Assembly: GCF_002294725.1 (NCBI RefSeq)
Contig: NZ_NSFT01000002.1
Location: 558,001 to 622,000 of the forward strand
Direction: 5' to 3'
DNA from: Mesorhizobium sp. WSM4313
GTDB lineage: Bacteria; Pseudomonadota; Alphaproteobacteria; Rhizobiales; Rhizobiaceae
Length of the DNA: 64,000 nt
The translations under genes and the position numbers were made by a program. This document shows positions 33,293 through 42,106 of the stretch, piece by piece. Each line of letters opens with the position of its first letter. Positions within the stretch are counted from its first letter, which is position 1. The notes under the pieces were generated by a model that saw only the letters and a list, made by a program, of their open reading frames with translations, did not search any database and was not told where the DNA came from.

Positions 33293-36025
33293 ATGGATAT
33301 GCGTACCCCGGAAGAACACAACGCCACGGCGGCACCGGCACCGTTTGTCACGGCCGGCGTCACGCCGATGATGGAGCAATTCATCGAGATCAAGGCGGCG
33401 AACCCGGATTCGCTGCTGTTCTACCGCATGGGCGATTTCTACGAGCTGTTCTTCGACGACGCGGAGAAGGCGAGTCAGGCGCTCGGCATCGTCTTGACCA
33501 AGCGGGGCAAGCACCAGGGCAATGACATACCGATGTGCGGCGTGCCGGTGCATGCGGCGGACGACTATCTGCAGAAGCTGATCGCGCAAGGCTTTCGCGT
33601 TGCCGTGTGCGAGCAGATCGAGGACCCGGCCGAAGCCAAGAAACGCGGCTCCAAATCGGTGGTGCGCCGCGACGTGGTGCGGCTGGTCACGCCAGGCACC
33701 ATCACCGAGGACAAGCTGCTCGCGCCCTCGGAATCGAGCTTCCTGATGGCGCTTGGCCGCGTGAAGGGAGGCGCGACCAGCCAAGCCGGCTTCGCGCTGG
33801 CCTGGATCGACATTTCGACAGGCGCCTTCCGCGTTGCGGAGACGAACGTCGAGCGGCTGCTTGCCGACATCTTCCGCGTCGACCCGCGCGAGCTGATCGT
33901 CGCCGAGCCGGTTTTCCATGATCCGGAGCTCAGGCCCGTGTTCGACGTGCTGGGCCGCGTCGCCAATCCGCAGCCGCCGTCTCTGTTCGATTCGGCCTCA
34001 GCCACCGGACGCATCGCGCGCTTCTTCGAGGTCGCGACGCCGGACAGTTTCGGCACATTCTCGCGCGCCGAGCTGTCGGCGATCTCGGGCGCCATCGCTT
34101 ACGTCGAAAAAACGCAGAAAGCGGAGCGGCCGCCGCTGTCGCGGCCCGAGCGCGAGGAGCAGGGCTCGACGCTGTTCATCGATCCGGCGACGCGCGCCAA
34201 CCTGGAACTGCTGCGCACGCTGTCCGGCAGCCGCGACGGCTCGCTGTTCAAGGCGATCGACCGCACGGTGACGGGGGGCGGTGCGCGACTGCTCGCTGAC
34301 CGGCTGATGGCGCCGCTGACCGATCCAACGGCAATCGGGGCCAGGCTGGATTCGGTGTCGTTCTTCCGTTCCGAGATGCGGCTCTGTCAGGGCCTGCGGG
34401 CGAGCCTCAAAAGCGTCGCCGACATGCCGAGGGCATTGTCCAGGCTGGCGCTCAACCGCGGCGGACCGCGCGACCTGGGCGCGCTGCGCGCCGGCTTCGA
34501 GGCGGCCGGCGCGATCGCCGAATTGTTCGCGGCGGCCGATCTGCCCGCCGAGCTCGCCGCGGCATTGGCCGCGATCAAGGCCTTGCCCGAGGCGCTTGCC
34601 CGCCACCTCAGCGAAGCGCTCGACGACGAGCTGCCGCTGATCAAGCGCGACGGCGGCTTCGTGCGGTCGAGCTACAATGCCGAGCTCGACGAGATGCGGG
34701 CGCTGCGCGACGAATCGCGAAAGGTGATCGCCGGGCTGGAGCGCTCGCTGATCGAGGAAACCGGCATCCGCTCGCTGAAGATCCGGCACAATAATGTGCT
34801 CGGCTATTATATCGAGGTCACCGCCAACCACCACTCGATCATGACCGGTAGCGACGCCGCCAAGGCGCGTTTCATCCATCGCCAGACCATGGCCAACGCC
34901 ATGCGCTTCACCACGACCGAGCTGGCGGAGCTGGAGTCGAAGATCGCCAACGCCGCCGACCGGGCGCTGAGCATCGAGTTCGCCGCTTTCGACCGGCTGA
35001 CGGCGGAAGTGGTGGGCGAGGCCGAACGGATCCGCGCCGGCGCCGACGCGCTTGCGGCTCTGGATGTTTCGTCGGCGCTGGCATTGCTTTCCGAAAGCGA
35101 GGGCTGGTGCCGACCGCTGGTGGATTCGAGCCTCGCCTTCGAAATTGCCGGCGGGCGCCACCCGGTGGTCGAACAGGCGCTCAGGCGTTCCGGCGAAGGC
35201 CCGTTCGTCGCCAATGATTGCGACCTGTCGCCTCAGGGCGGCGCCAAGGCCGGCGCGATCTGGCTGCTCACAGGCCCGAATATGGGCGGCAAATCGACGT
35301 TCCTCAGGCAGAACGCGCTGATAGCCATCCTTGCCCAGACCGGTTCCTTCGTGCCGGCGCAAAGCGCCCATATCGGCGTGGTCGACAGGCTGTTCTCGCG
35401 CGTCGGCGCCTCGGACGACCTGGCGCGCGGCTGCTCGACCTTCATGGTCGAGATGGTCGAGACGGCGGCGATCCTCAACCAGGCCGGCGAGCGGGCGCTG
35501 GTCATCCTCGACGAGATCGGCCGCGGCACGGCAACTTTCGACGGCCTGTCGATCGCCTGGGCGGCGGTCGAATATCTGCATGAGAAGAACCGCTGCCGGG
35601 CGATTTTTGCCACGCATTTCCATGAGATGACGGCGCTGGCGGGCAAGCTCCCCCGGCTTCACAACGTCACCATGCGGGTGAAGGAATGGGAAGGCGACGT
35701 CGTCTTTCTGCACGAGGTCGGCAAGGGCGCGGCCGACCGCTCCTACGGCGTACAGGTGGCGCGGCTCGCCGGCCTGCCGGAAGCCGTCGTCGCCCGCGCC
35801 AAGGAAGTGCTGCACCAGCTCGAAGAGGGCGAAGTCTCGGGCAAGACCAATCGGCTGGTCGACGATCTGCCGCTGTTTTCGGTGGCGGTGAAACGCGAAG
35901 CGCCGAAACCCGCCAAAAGCGATGCGCTGGGCGAAGCGCTCGGCGCGATCAATCCGGACGAGATGACGCCGCGCGAGGCGCTGGAGGCGCTCTACCGGCT
36001 GAAGGGGCTGGCAACGAAGCAGTAG
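33293..36025 (+). CDS. mutS: DNA mismatch repair protein MutS
   Basis: A 910-residue MutS. Domain I has the mismatch-contacting [12 protein letters not shown] (Phe-x-Glu at the second FYEL); the ATPase carries Walker [10 protein letters not shown], the signature STFMVEM and the [12 protein letters not shown]alker B, followed by THFHEM. It recognises mismatches as a dimer and recruits MutL. ATG 33293 and ATG 33299 are both possible. It is followed by an accessory cassette and then glnD. In several Rhizobiales mutS and glnD are close neighbours, so the genes in between look inserted. Confidence 0.97.
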   Translation: MDMRTPEEHNATAAPAPFVTAGVTPMMEQFIEIKAANPDSLLFYRMGDFYELFFDDAEKASQALGIVLTKRGKHQGNDIPMCGVPVHAADDYLQKLIAQGFRVAVCEQIEDPAEAKKRGSKSVVRRDVVRLVTPGTITEDKLLAPSESSFLMALGRVKGGATSQAGFALAWIDISTGAFRVAETNVERLLADIFRVDPRELIVAEPVFHDPELRPVFDVLGRVANPQPPSLFDSASATGRIARFFEVATPDSFGTFSRAELSAISGAIAYVEKTQKAERPPLSRPEREEQGSTLFIDPATRANLELLRTLSGSRDGSLFKAIDRTVTGGGARLLADRLMAPLTDPTAIGARLDSVSFFRSEMRLCQGLRASLKSVADMPRALSRLALNRGGPRDLGALRAGFEAAGAIAELFAAADLPAELAAALAAIKALPEALARHLSEALDDELPLIKRDGGFVRSSYNAELDEMRALRDESRKVIAGLERSLIEETGIRSLKIRHNNVLGYYIEVTANHHSIMTGSDAAKARFIHRQTMANAMRFTTTELAELESKIANAADRALSIEFAAFDRLTAEVVGEAERIRAGADALAALDVSSALALLSESEGWCRPLVDSSLAFEIAGGRHPVVEQALRRSGEGPFVANDCDLSPQGGAKAGAIWLLTGPNMGGKSTFLRQNALIAILAQTGSFVPAQSAHIGVVDRLFSRVGASDDLARGCSTFMVEMVETAAILNQAGERALVILDEIGRGTATFDGLSIAWAAVEYLHEKNRCRAIFATHFHEMTALAGKLPRLHNVTMRVKEWEGDVVFLHEVGKGAADRSYGVQVARLAGLPEAVVARAKEVLHQLEEGEVSGKTNRLVDDLPLFSVAVKREAPKPAKSDALGEALGAINPDEMTPREALEALYRLKGLATKQ

Positions 36026-36047
36026 AACCAGGCGTGGCCTTGACTGA

Positions 36048-36065
36048 TTGTACCGGTCGGTACAA
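36048..36065 (+). promoter_or_regulatory. Palindromic TetR-type operator inside a promoter
   Basis: TTGTACCGGTCGGTACAA: perfect 8-bp arms with a 2-bp centre. It overlaps a likely promoter with -35 TTGACT (36040-36045) and -10 TACAAT (36061-36066). It lies 38 bp before the NTF2-like gene, and the TetR gene itself follows that gene, so this is a textbook repressor site. Confidence 0.8.
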
Positions 36066-36102
36066 TGTCGGTTATCGACGATTGGAACCGACAGGAGATT
36101 TC

Positions 36103-36567
36103 ATGAGCCGTCCGCCATTGCCGCCCTTCACGGCCGAGACAGCGGCGCAAAAGGCGCGCCTCGCCGAGGATGCCTGGAACAGCCGCGACCCGGAACGGGT
36201 CTCGCTCGCCTATACCGAGGACAGCAGATGGCGCAACCGGGCCGAGTTCATCTCGGGTCGCGGCGAGATCGTCGATTTCCTCAAGCGCAAATGGGCGCGC
36301 GAGTTGGATTATCGCCTGATCAAGGAGGTCTGGACCTGGAATGAAAACCGCATCGCGGTGCGCTTCGCCTATGAATGGCGCGACGACAGCGGCCACTGGT
36401 TCCGCTCCTACGGCAACGAGAACTGGGAATTCGACGAGGCCGGGTTGATGCGCCGGCGCGTGGCGAGCATCAACGACCTGCCGATCACGGAGCGCGAGCG
36501 GATATACCACTGGCCGCTCGGCCGCCGGCCGGACGACCATCCCGGCCTTTCGGAACTCGGGCTTTAG
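36103..36567 (+). CDS. NTF2-like (SnoaL fold, DUF1348-type) protein
   Basis: A 154-residue protein: [20 protein letters not shown], then [20 protein letters not shown] and [20 protein letters not shown], the DUF1348 pattern of the nuclear-transport-factor-2 fold. Proteins of this kind often bind or modify small hydrophobic molecules; the exact role is unknown. AGGAG at 36093-36097 fixes ATG 36103. It is the first gene of a unit with the TetR regulator, under a palindromic operator, so its expression is probably induced by the ligand of that regulator. Confidence 0.8.
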   Translation: MSRPPLPPFTAETAAQKARLAEDAWNSRDPERVSLAYTEDSRWRNRAEFISGRGEIVDFLKRKWARELDYRLIKEVWTWNENRIAVRFAYEWRDDSGHWFRSYGNENWEFDEAGLMRRRVASINDLPITERERIYHWPLGRRPDDHPGLSELGL

Positions 36568-36616
36568 AGCATGACCCAAAAAATTGTGTAGCGGTTTTTG
36601 GAAAAGATCATGCTCG
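36567..36616. repeat. Intergenic palindromic repeat between the NTF2-like and TetR genes
   Basis: GAGCATGACCCAAAAAATTG...GGTTTTTGGAAAAGATCATGCTC, an imperfect hairpin of the same family as 2620-2671 and 47341-47385. It starts at the last base of the stop codon of the upstream gene and fills the intercistronic gap. Confidence 0.7.
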
Positions 36617-36632
36617 AACAAGAACACTAAAC

Positions 36633-37202
36633 ATGCGGCGCATCGCTCCGGACCGCGACCAGTTGCTGGCGATCGTGGCCGAGGTTTTCCGCGAGCACGG
36701 CTATGAGGGCGCCAGCCTGGCCTTGATCGGCGAGGCGGCGGGGCTCGGCAAGGGAAGCCTCTATCACTTCTTTCCCGGCGGCAAGGAAGAGATGGCGAGA
36801 GCCGTCATTGCCCATATCGACGGCTGGTTCGAGGACAATGTCTTTGCGCCGCTGTGCGACGGCGCCGATCCGTCGGCCGAGATCGAGCAGATGCTCGCAG
36901 CGACGGACAGCTACTTCCGCTCGGGGCGCCGGGTCTGTCTCATCGGCGCCTTCGCGCTGGAGGCATCCCGCGATCTCTTCGCCAGCCAGATCAGGAACTA
37001 TTTCGGCCGTTGGGTCGCGCACCTCGCCGATGCGCTGGCGCGAGTTGGGCATGGGAAAACCGAAGCCGTCGAACTGGCGGAGGAAACCGTCGCCGCCATC
37101 CAGGGCGCGCTCACCCTTGCCCGTGCCGCTGACGATGCCGGGGTATTCTCCCGTACGCTGCGCCGGCTGCGCACGCGGCTCGGGCTGACGGCCAAGACCT
37201 AG
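36633..37202 (+). CDS. TetR/AcrR-family transcriptional regulator
   Basis: A 189-residue TetR protein with the N-terminal helix-turn-helix (LLAIVAEVFREHGYEGASLA; GLGKGSLYHFFPGGKEEMA) and a C-terminal ligand domain with LIGAFALEASRDLF, typical of the AcuR/YxaF-like group that includes regulators of oxidative or xenobiotic responses. It should repress the NTF2-like gene and itself through the palindrome at 36048. ATG 36633 gives a normal-length N-terminus. Confidence 0.9.
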   Translation: MRRIAPDRDQLLAIVAEVFREHGYEGASLALIGEAAGLGKGSLYHFFPGGKEEMARAVIAHIDGWFEDNVFAPLCDGADPSAEIEQMLAATDSYFRSGRRVCLIGAFALEASRDLFASQIRNYFGRWVAHLADALARVGHGKTEAVELAEETVAAIQGALTLARAADDAGVFSRTLRRLRTRLGLTAKT

Positions 37203-37211
37203 CCCCAGTTC

Positions 37212-38018
37212 CTACAGAGGTTCGAAGCGGTAGCCTGTCTCGGTTCGGGAAATCCGGCCGACGCCCGGTGAATCGAGATGCGCTCCTGCAACGCACCAGG
37301 CATTGTCGGCGGCAAGGGCCAATATGTGCAGCCGGGTTATCCGCGCCTGCTCCTGATGGGCGTCGAATTCCCATGTGATGTCCGGCCGATCGAACTGAAG
37401 CGACGGCACGTGCACAAGGTCGCCCCAGGCCAGCAATGTTTCGCCGTGGCTCGCAACACGAAAGCAGGTATGGCCGATTTCATGACCCGGCGCGGCGATC
37501 GCCTCGATGTTCGCACTCAAGTGCTGTCCCGGATCCAGAGGCTGCGCTCGATCATGGAAGCGGCTCAACCTCGCTTCCGACCGGAACATGTCGAGCTCGG
37601 CTCGAGGGACAAGCAAGCGGGAGAGCTGCGGGAAACCGTTCCCGCCATCCGGAAGGATGAGCCCTTGGATATGGTCGAGGTGGGTGTGGGTGAAGGCGAC
37701 AGTGTGTATCCGATCGACGGCGATGTTCGCCTCGCTCAGCGCCTGCGGCAGAAAGCCCATCGTCGGGTGCCAGGCGTTCGAGGATCCGGTATCGATCAGC
37801 GTGATGTCTTCGCCGTCGTCGATGGCAAAGGCATTGACCGACAATCGGAGCGCGCCGTCGAAGAGCGGCACCTGCGGCGGCAGATCGCCGAAAGGCTTGT
37901 CTCCCGGCTGGCGCAGTCGCCGGACGGGCATGTCGACATAACCGTCGCGCAAGGAGGTGACCGTCAAGTCGCCGATTTTATAGGTCGCGTAATGAGGTCC
38001 GGCTGAAATTCGTTCCAA
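37212..38018 (-). CDS. MBL-fold metallo-hydrolase
   Basis: A 268-residue metallo-beta-lactamase-fold enzyme with the zinc motif HTHLDH (His111, His113, Asp115, His116) after AFAIDDGEDITLIDTGSS, then AAPGHEIGHTCF and an Asp in LLAWGDLVHV. The arrangement resembles AHL lactonases and YtnP-type quorum-quenching enzymes, but the substrate cannot be fixed. No ATG fits; TTG at 38018 follows GGAGAGCAGG and gives a family-like N-terminus. It lies just downstream of the aldo/keto reductase gene on the same strand. Confidence 0.8.
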   Translation of the reverse strand: MERISAGPHYATYKIGDLTVTSLRDGYVDMPVRRLRQPGDKPFGDLPPQVPLFDGALRLSVNAFAIDDGEDITLIDTGSSNAWHPTMGFLPQALSEANIAVDRIHTVAFTHTHLDHIQGLILPDGGNGFPQLSRLLVPRAELDMFRSEARLSRFHDRAQPLDPGQHLSANIEAIAAPGHEIGHTCFRVASHGETLLAWGDLVHVPSLQFDRPDITWEFDAHQEQARITRLHILALAADNAWCVAGAHLDSPGVGRISRTETGYRFEPL

Positions 38019-38050
38019 TGCCTGCTCTCCGCCCGATCGAGGTTTTTCGG

Positions 38051-38896
38051 CTAGATCATCTCCAGGCCGCGCTTGCGCGTCGGCGGCGGGAAAGCGCGAT
38101 CGAGCTCGGCAAGGTCTTCCGCCGTCAAAGCGATGTCGAGCGCGGCGGCGTTCTGGCGGACATGCTCCTGGCGGCCGGCCTTCGGGATTGCGATGACGCC
38201 GTCCTGCATCATTATCCAGGCAAGCGCGATCTGCGCCGCCGTGGCGTTGTGTCGGGCGGCGACCGCCTCGAGCCGCGCATTGCGGGCCAGCGCGCCCTGC
38301 TCCACCGGCGAATAGGCCATCAGCGGTATGCGGCGCTGCCGGCTCCACGGCGCAAGGTCAAATTCGAGCCCGCGCCGCGACAGGTTGTAAAGCACCTGGT
38401 TAGTCTGGACATTGCCGCCGGACGGCAGACCGACTAGATTCTCCATCTCGTCCGTGTCGAAATTGCTGACGCCCCAGTGGCGGATCTTGCCCTCCGTTTT
38501 TAGCGCCTCGAACGCCTGCACGGTTTCGGAAAGCGGCACACTGCCCGGCCAATGCAGCAGATAGAGATCGATGCGGTCGGTGGCGAGGCGCTTCAGGCTG
38601 CTCTCGCAGGCCCGTTTCACGCCGGCGCGCGAGGCGTTGGAGGGCAGCACTTTGGAGACCAGGAAGGTCTCGTCGCGGCGCCCGGCGATGGCTTGCGCCA
38701 CCACCTCCTCGGCGCCGCCATCGGCATACATTTCGGCCGTGTCGATCAGCGTCATGCCGAGGTCCAGCCCAAGCTTCAGCGCCGCGACCTCATCGGCGTG
38801 GCGCCGTCGATCCTCACCCATCTTCCAGGTGCCTTGGCCCAGCACCGGGACGGTTTCGCCCGACGGCAGCTTCAAGGTTCTGATCAACGAGGGCAT
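38051..38896 (-). CDS. Aldo/keto reductase
   Basis: A 281-residue NADPH-dependent aldo/keto reductase. Tetrad residues are visible: Asp52 and Tyr57 in [12 protein letters not shown], the Lys in FLVSKVLP and His in [16 protein letters not shown] and the C-terminal [15 protein letters not shown] are the substrate and cofactor segments. It reduces aldehydes or ketones in the cytosol; related enzymes reduce methylglyoxal or 2,5-diketogluconate. It ends 33 bp before the MBL gene and the two are probably co-transcribed. Confidence 0.9.
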   Translation of the reverse strand: MPSLIRTLKLPSGETVPVLGQGTWKMGEDRRRHADEVAALKLGLDLGMTLIDTAEMYADGGAEEVVAQAIAGRRDETFLVSKVLPSNASRAGVKRACESSLKRLATDRIDLYLLHWPGSVPLSETVQAFEALKTEGKIRHWGVSNFDTDEMENLVGLPSGGNVQTNQVLYNLSRRGLEFDLAPWSRQRRIPLMAYSPVEQGALARNARLEAVAARHNATAAQIALAWIMMQDGVIAIPKAGRQEHVRQNAAALDIALTAEDLAELDRAFPPPTRKRGLEMI

Positions 38897-38985
38897 GGCG
38901 TTCTCCGCGTAAGGCTGGATCGCAGCACAGCCACAGTTGGAAATCCAGACCGACGCCGGCTGGCCGCCCGGATTTCCCGCAGTGA

Positions 38986-39375
38986 CTATTTCGCCGGATG
39001 CTTGGCGAGCCAGTCCTGCATCTGCTTGATCTCGGCTTCCTGTGCCGTGACGACGCCTTCAGCGAGCTTGCGTATCTCCGGGTCCTTGCCGTTGGTGATC
39101 ACCACCTTGGCCATGTCGATGGCGCCCTGATGATGCGGGATCATGCTGCGGACGAAATCGACATCGGCATTGCCGGTGTATTTGATCGTCATGTCCTTAT
39201 GCATCTTCTTCATCGCCTTCTCGTAGCCGACGGTGGCCGGGCTCTGGGCGCCCATCGCCATCTTGGACATGTCGTGCTTCATCTCCTCCGAAGAGGCCGG
39301 CACGCTTTCGAGGAACACGGCGAGCAGCATTCCGGCCGCCATCAAAAGCAGCACGATTTTCTTGGCCAGGGTCAT
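38986..39375 (-). CDS. DUF305 (CopM-like) exported protein
   Basis: A 129-residue protein with an N-terminal signal or anchor ([19 protein letters not shown]), a Met/His-rich [14 protein letters not shown] segment, and the DUF305 core [20 protein letters not shown] with [14 protein letters not shown]305 proteins are periplasmic and often linked to copper; CopM binds Cu through Met and His. It sits directly downstream of copA (41-bp gap, same strand), so a periplasmic copper-binding role in the same operon is likely. Confidence 0.88.
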   Translation of the reverse strand: MTLAKKIVLLLMAAGMLLAVFLESVPASSEEMKHDMSKMAMGAQSPATVGYEKAMKKMHKDMTIKYTGNADVDFVRSMIPHHQGAIDMAKVVITNGKDPEIRKLAEGVVTAQEAEIKQMQDWLAKHPAK

Positions 39376-39416
39376 TCAAGTCTCCTTCTGTTGGATTGCG
39401 TATCTGGGGGTCTTGC

Positions 39417-41921
39417 TCAGAGTTTCAACGTTCTCAGCCGCAGCGCGTTGCCGATCACGGAGACCGATGACAGGCTCATCGCCGCCGCCGCCAGCATCGG
39501 CGACAGCAGCGTGCCGGTAAGCGGATAAAGCACGCCGGCCGCGACCGGCACGCCGAGCACGTTGTAGAGGAAGGCAAAGAACAGGTTCTGGCGGATGTTG
39601 CGGATCGTCGCCTGGGCCAGCGTGCGTGCCCTGACGATGCCGTTGAGGTCGCCTTTGACCAGCGTGATGCCGGCGCTTTCGACCGCGACATCGGCGCCGG
39701 TGCCCATGGCGATGCCGACATCGGCGCCGGCCAGCGCCGGCGCGTCGTTGACACCGTCGCCGGCCATGGCGACGCCGGCGCCCTTGGCACGCAGTTCCTC
39801 GACCAGCGCGCCCTTCTCATCCGGCAGCAACCCGGCGCGGACCTCGTCGATGCCGAGCCTGCCGGCAATCGCTCGTGCCGTGCGCTCGTTGTCGCCTGTC
39901 GCCATGATGATGCGCAACCCCTTGTCGTGCAGCGCCCTTATCGCCTCGGCTGTAGTCGCTTTCACGGGATCGGCGACGGCGACGATACCGGCGAAACTGC
40001 CCTCGACAGCCACGAACATGGCCGTCTTGCCTTCGGCCTGCAGCGCCTCGGTATTGGCAGCCGACGTTGCGACGCCGAGGTCCGCCATCATCGCCGCATT
40101 GCCGAGCGCGACCTTCCTGCCCGAAACCGTGCCCGAAACGCCCTTGCCGGTAATGGCTTCGAAATCGACCGCGTCGGCCAGCTTCAGGCCGCGCGCGGCA
40201 GCGCCCTCGACGATCGCCTCGGCCAGCGGATGCTCGGAGCCCTTTTCCAGCGCGGCCGCGAGGCCGAGCAGCTCGTTCTCGCCGATGCCCGCGGCCGGAA
40301 CGACATCGGTAAGCCGCGGCTTGCCCTCGGTCAGCGTACCGGTCTTATCGACGATCAGCGTGTCGACCGAGGCGAAACGTTCCAATGCCGCCGCTTCCTT
40401 GATCAGCACGCCGGCATGCGCGCCGCGCCCGGTCGCGGTCATGATCGACATCGGCGTCGCAAGACCGAGCGCGCAGGGACAGGCGATGATCAGCACCGAC
40501 ACCGCCGAGACGATGGCGAAGATCAGGCTCGGTTCGGGGCCGACGAGCGCCCAGGCGATGAAGGCCAGGACCGCCACCAGCACGACGGCCGGGACGAAAT
40601 AGAAGGACACGCGGTCGGCGAGACCCTGGATCGGCGCCCGCGAGCGCTGCGCCTTGGCGACCAGCTCGACAATGCGCGACAGTGTGGTCTCGGCGCCGAC
40701 CTTCTCGGCGCGCATGACCAGCGAGCCGTTCTTGTTCAGCGTGCCGCCGGTGAGCATGTCGCCTTCCGTCTTCTCGACCGGCAGCGGTTCGCCGGTGATC
40801 ATCGATTCATCGATCGCCGACCGACCCTCGAGCACGATGCCGTCGACCGGCACGGCATCGCCGGGACGGATGCGCAAGCGGTCGCCCGACTTGACGCTGT
40901 CGAGCGGTACGTCCTTCTCGGAGCCGTCGGCGCCGATCAGCCGCGCTGTCTTCGGGGCAAGGTCGAGCAGGGCGCGGATGGCCGAGCCGGTGCGCTCGCG
41001 GGCCTTGAGTTCCAGCACCTGGCCGAGAAAGACCAGCGCGACGATGACGGCGGCGGCCTCGAAATAGACCGGGACGGCGCCGTCATGACCGCGGAACTGA
41101 TGCGGAAAGAGGCCCGGGAACAGGGCGGCGATCACGCTGTAGAGGTAGGCGGCACCGACGCCCAGCGAGATCAGCGTCCACATATTCGGGCTACGGTTGA
41201 GGATCGATTCCCAGCCGCGATGGAAGAACGGAAACGCCGCCCACAGAACCACCGGGCTCGCCAGCGCCAGTTCCACCCAGGTCTTCGTGCGGCCGTCGAT
41301 GAGGGTTTCGAAGCTGAAGCCCAGCATCGGCGCCATGGCAATGATCAGGAGCGGCACGGAGAGCACCGCGCTGACCCAGAAGCGGCGGGTGAAATCGACG
41401 AGCTCGGGATTCGGGCCTTCCTCGCCTGTCGGCACGCCCATCGGTTCCAGCGCCATGCCGCAGATCGGACAGGAGCCGGGCTTGTCGCGGATGATCTCGG
41501 GATGCATCGGGCAGGTGTATTGCGTGCCCTTGGGCATCGGCTGCGGCTCGGGCCGGCCAGCGAGGTATTTTGCCGGCTCCGCCTCGAATTTGCCCTTGCA
41601 ACCGGCGGAGCAGAAATAGAAGCCCTGCCCTTCATGGCGAACGAAGTGCTTCGCGCTCGCGCGGTCGACGCTCATGCCGCAGACGGGATCGGTGGCCGTC
41701 AAATAGCCCTCGGGCTCGGCCTGGAATTTCGTGCGGCAGCGCTCGCTGCAGAAATGAAAGGTGCGGCCGCCATGCTCGGCCGTCGGCTTGCCGGCCGCCG
41801 GATCGACCGTCATGCCGCAGACAGGGTCGCGAAGCACCGCTTCGGTGTCGGGCGCGACATTCTTCGCAGAGCAGCAGCCGCCGCCATGCGCATGATGGTG
41901 GGGGTGGTCGGAATGGGTCAT
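39417..41921 (-). CDS. copA: Copper-translocating P1B-type ATPase with twin YHS domains
   Basis: An 834-residue heavy-metal ATPase. The N-terminus has a His-rich start, two YHS domains (DPVCGMTVD at 32-40 and DPVCGMSVD at 78-86, each with a C-x3-C pair) and a YTCPMHPEI...[10 protein letters not shown] heavy-metal-binding unit (133-160), instead of the usual HMA domains. The pump has CPC (481-483), the phosphorylation motif DKTGT (Asp525) and [10 protein letters not shown]. It exports Cu(I) from the cytoplasm. ATG 41921 is fixed by the promoter position. A CueR-type promoter lies immediately upstream and DUF305 downstream, so this is a copper-induced detoxification unit. Confidence 0.93.
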   Translation of the reverse strand: MTHSDHPHHHAHGGGCCSAKNVAPDTEAVLRDPVCGMTVDPAAGKPTAEHGGRTFHFCSERCRTKFQAEPEGYLTATDPVCGMSVDRASAKHFVRHEGQGFYFCSAGCKGKFEAEPAKYLAGRPEPQPMPKGTQYTCPMHPEIIRDKPGSCPICGMALEPMGVPTGEEGPNPELVDFTRRFWVSAVLSVPLLIIAMAPMLGFSFETLIDGRTKTWVELALASPVVLWAAFPFFHRGWESILNRSPNMWTLISLGVGAAYLYSVIAALFPGLFPHQFRGHDGAVPVYFEAAAVIVALVFLGQVLELKARERTGSAIRALLDLAPKTARLIGADGSEKDVPLDSVKSGDRLRIRPGDAVPVDGIVLEGRSAIDESMITGEPLPVEKTEGDMLTGGTLNKNGSLVMRAEKVGAETTLSRIVELVAKAQRSRAPIQGLADRVSFYFVPAVVLVAVLAFIAWALVGPEPSLIFAIVSAVSVLIIACPCALGLATPMSIMTATGRGAHAGVLIKEAAALERFASVDTLIVDKTGTLTEGKPRLTDVVPAAGIGENELLGLAAALEKGSEHPLAEAIVEGAAARGLKLADAVDFEAITGKGVSGTVSGRKVALGNAAMMADLGVATSAANTEALQAEGKTAMFVAVEGSFAGIVAVADPVKATTAEAIRALHDKGLRIIMATGDNERTARAIAGRLGIDEVRAGLLPDEKGALVEELRAKGAGVAMAGDGVNDAPALAGADVGIAMGTGADVAVESAGITLVKGDLNGIVRARTLAQATIRNIRQNLFFAFLYNVLGVPVAAGVLYPLTGTLLSPMLAAAAMSLSSVSVIGNALRLRTLKL

Positions 41922-41953
41922 CAGCAATACCTCGGAATTCTCGAATTGAGGCG

Positions 41954-41984
41954 GAGGTAGTCCTTCCAGTAACTGGAAGGTCAA
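41954..41984 (-). promoter_or_regulatory. CueR-type copper promoter of copA
   Basis: On the minus strand TTGACC (plus 41979-41984) and TACCTC (41954-41959) are separated by exactly 19 bp that contain the palindrome CTTCCAGTTACTGGAAG. The long spacer with this inverted repeat is the hallmark of MerR/CueR-activated promoters. The candidate activator is at 50845. Confidence 0.85.
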
Positions 41985-42106
41985 GAGCCGGTTTCGACTT
42001 TTGCGAAAATCGGCCGGGCGATTGCGGATTACGCTTCTGCGCGATGGCAATCGCGGCCGCCTGCCCCATACACAGCGCCGCGAAAACAGGCTATAGACGC
42101 CGCCGA

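Noticed and set aside
33998..35815. Open frame on the minus strand opposite mutS
   Set aside because: Antisense shadow; composition and lack of domains match other shadows in the window.
41570..42106. Upstream extension of the glnD frame
   Set aside because: It runs through the copA coding region and the CueR-type promoter; the usual GlnD N-terminus begins at 42107.
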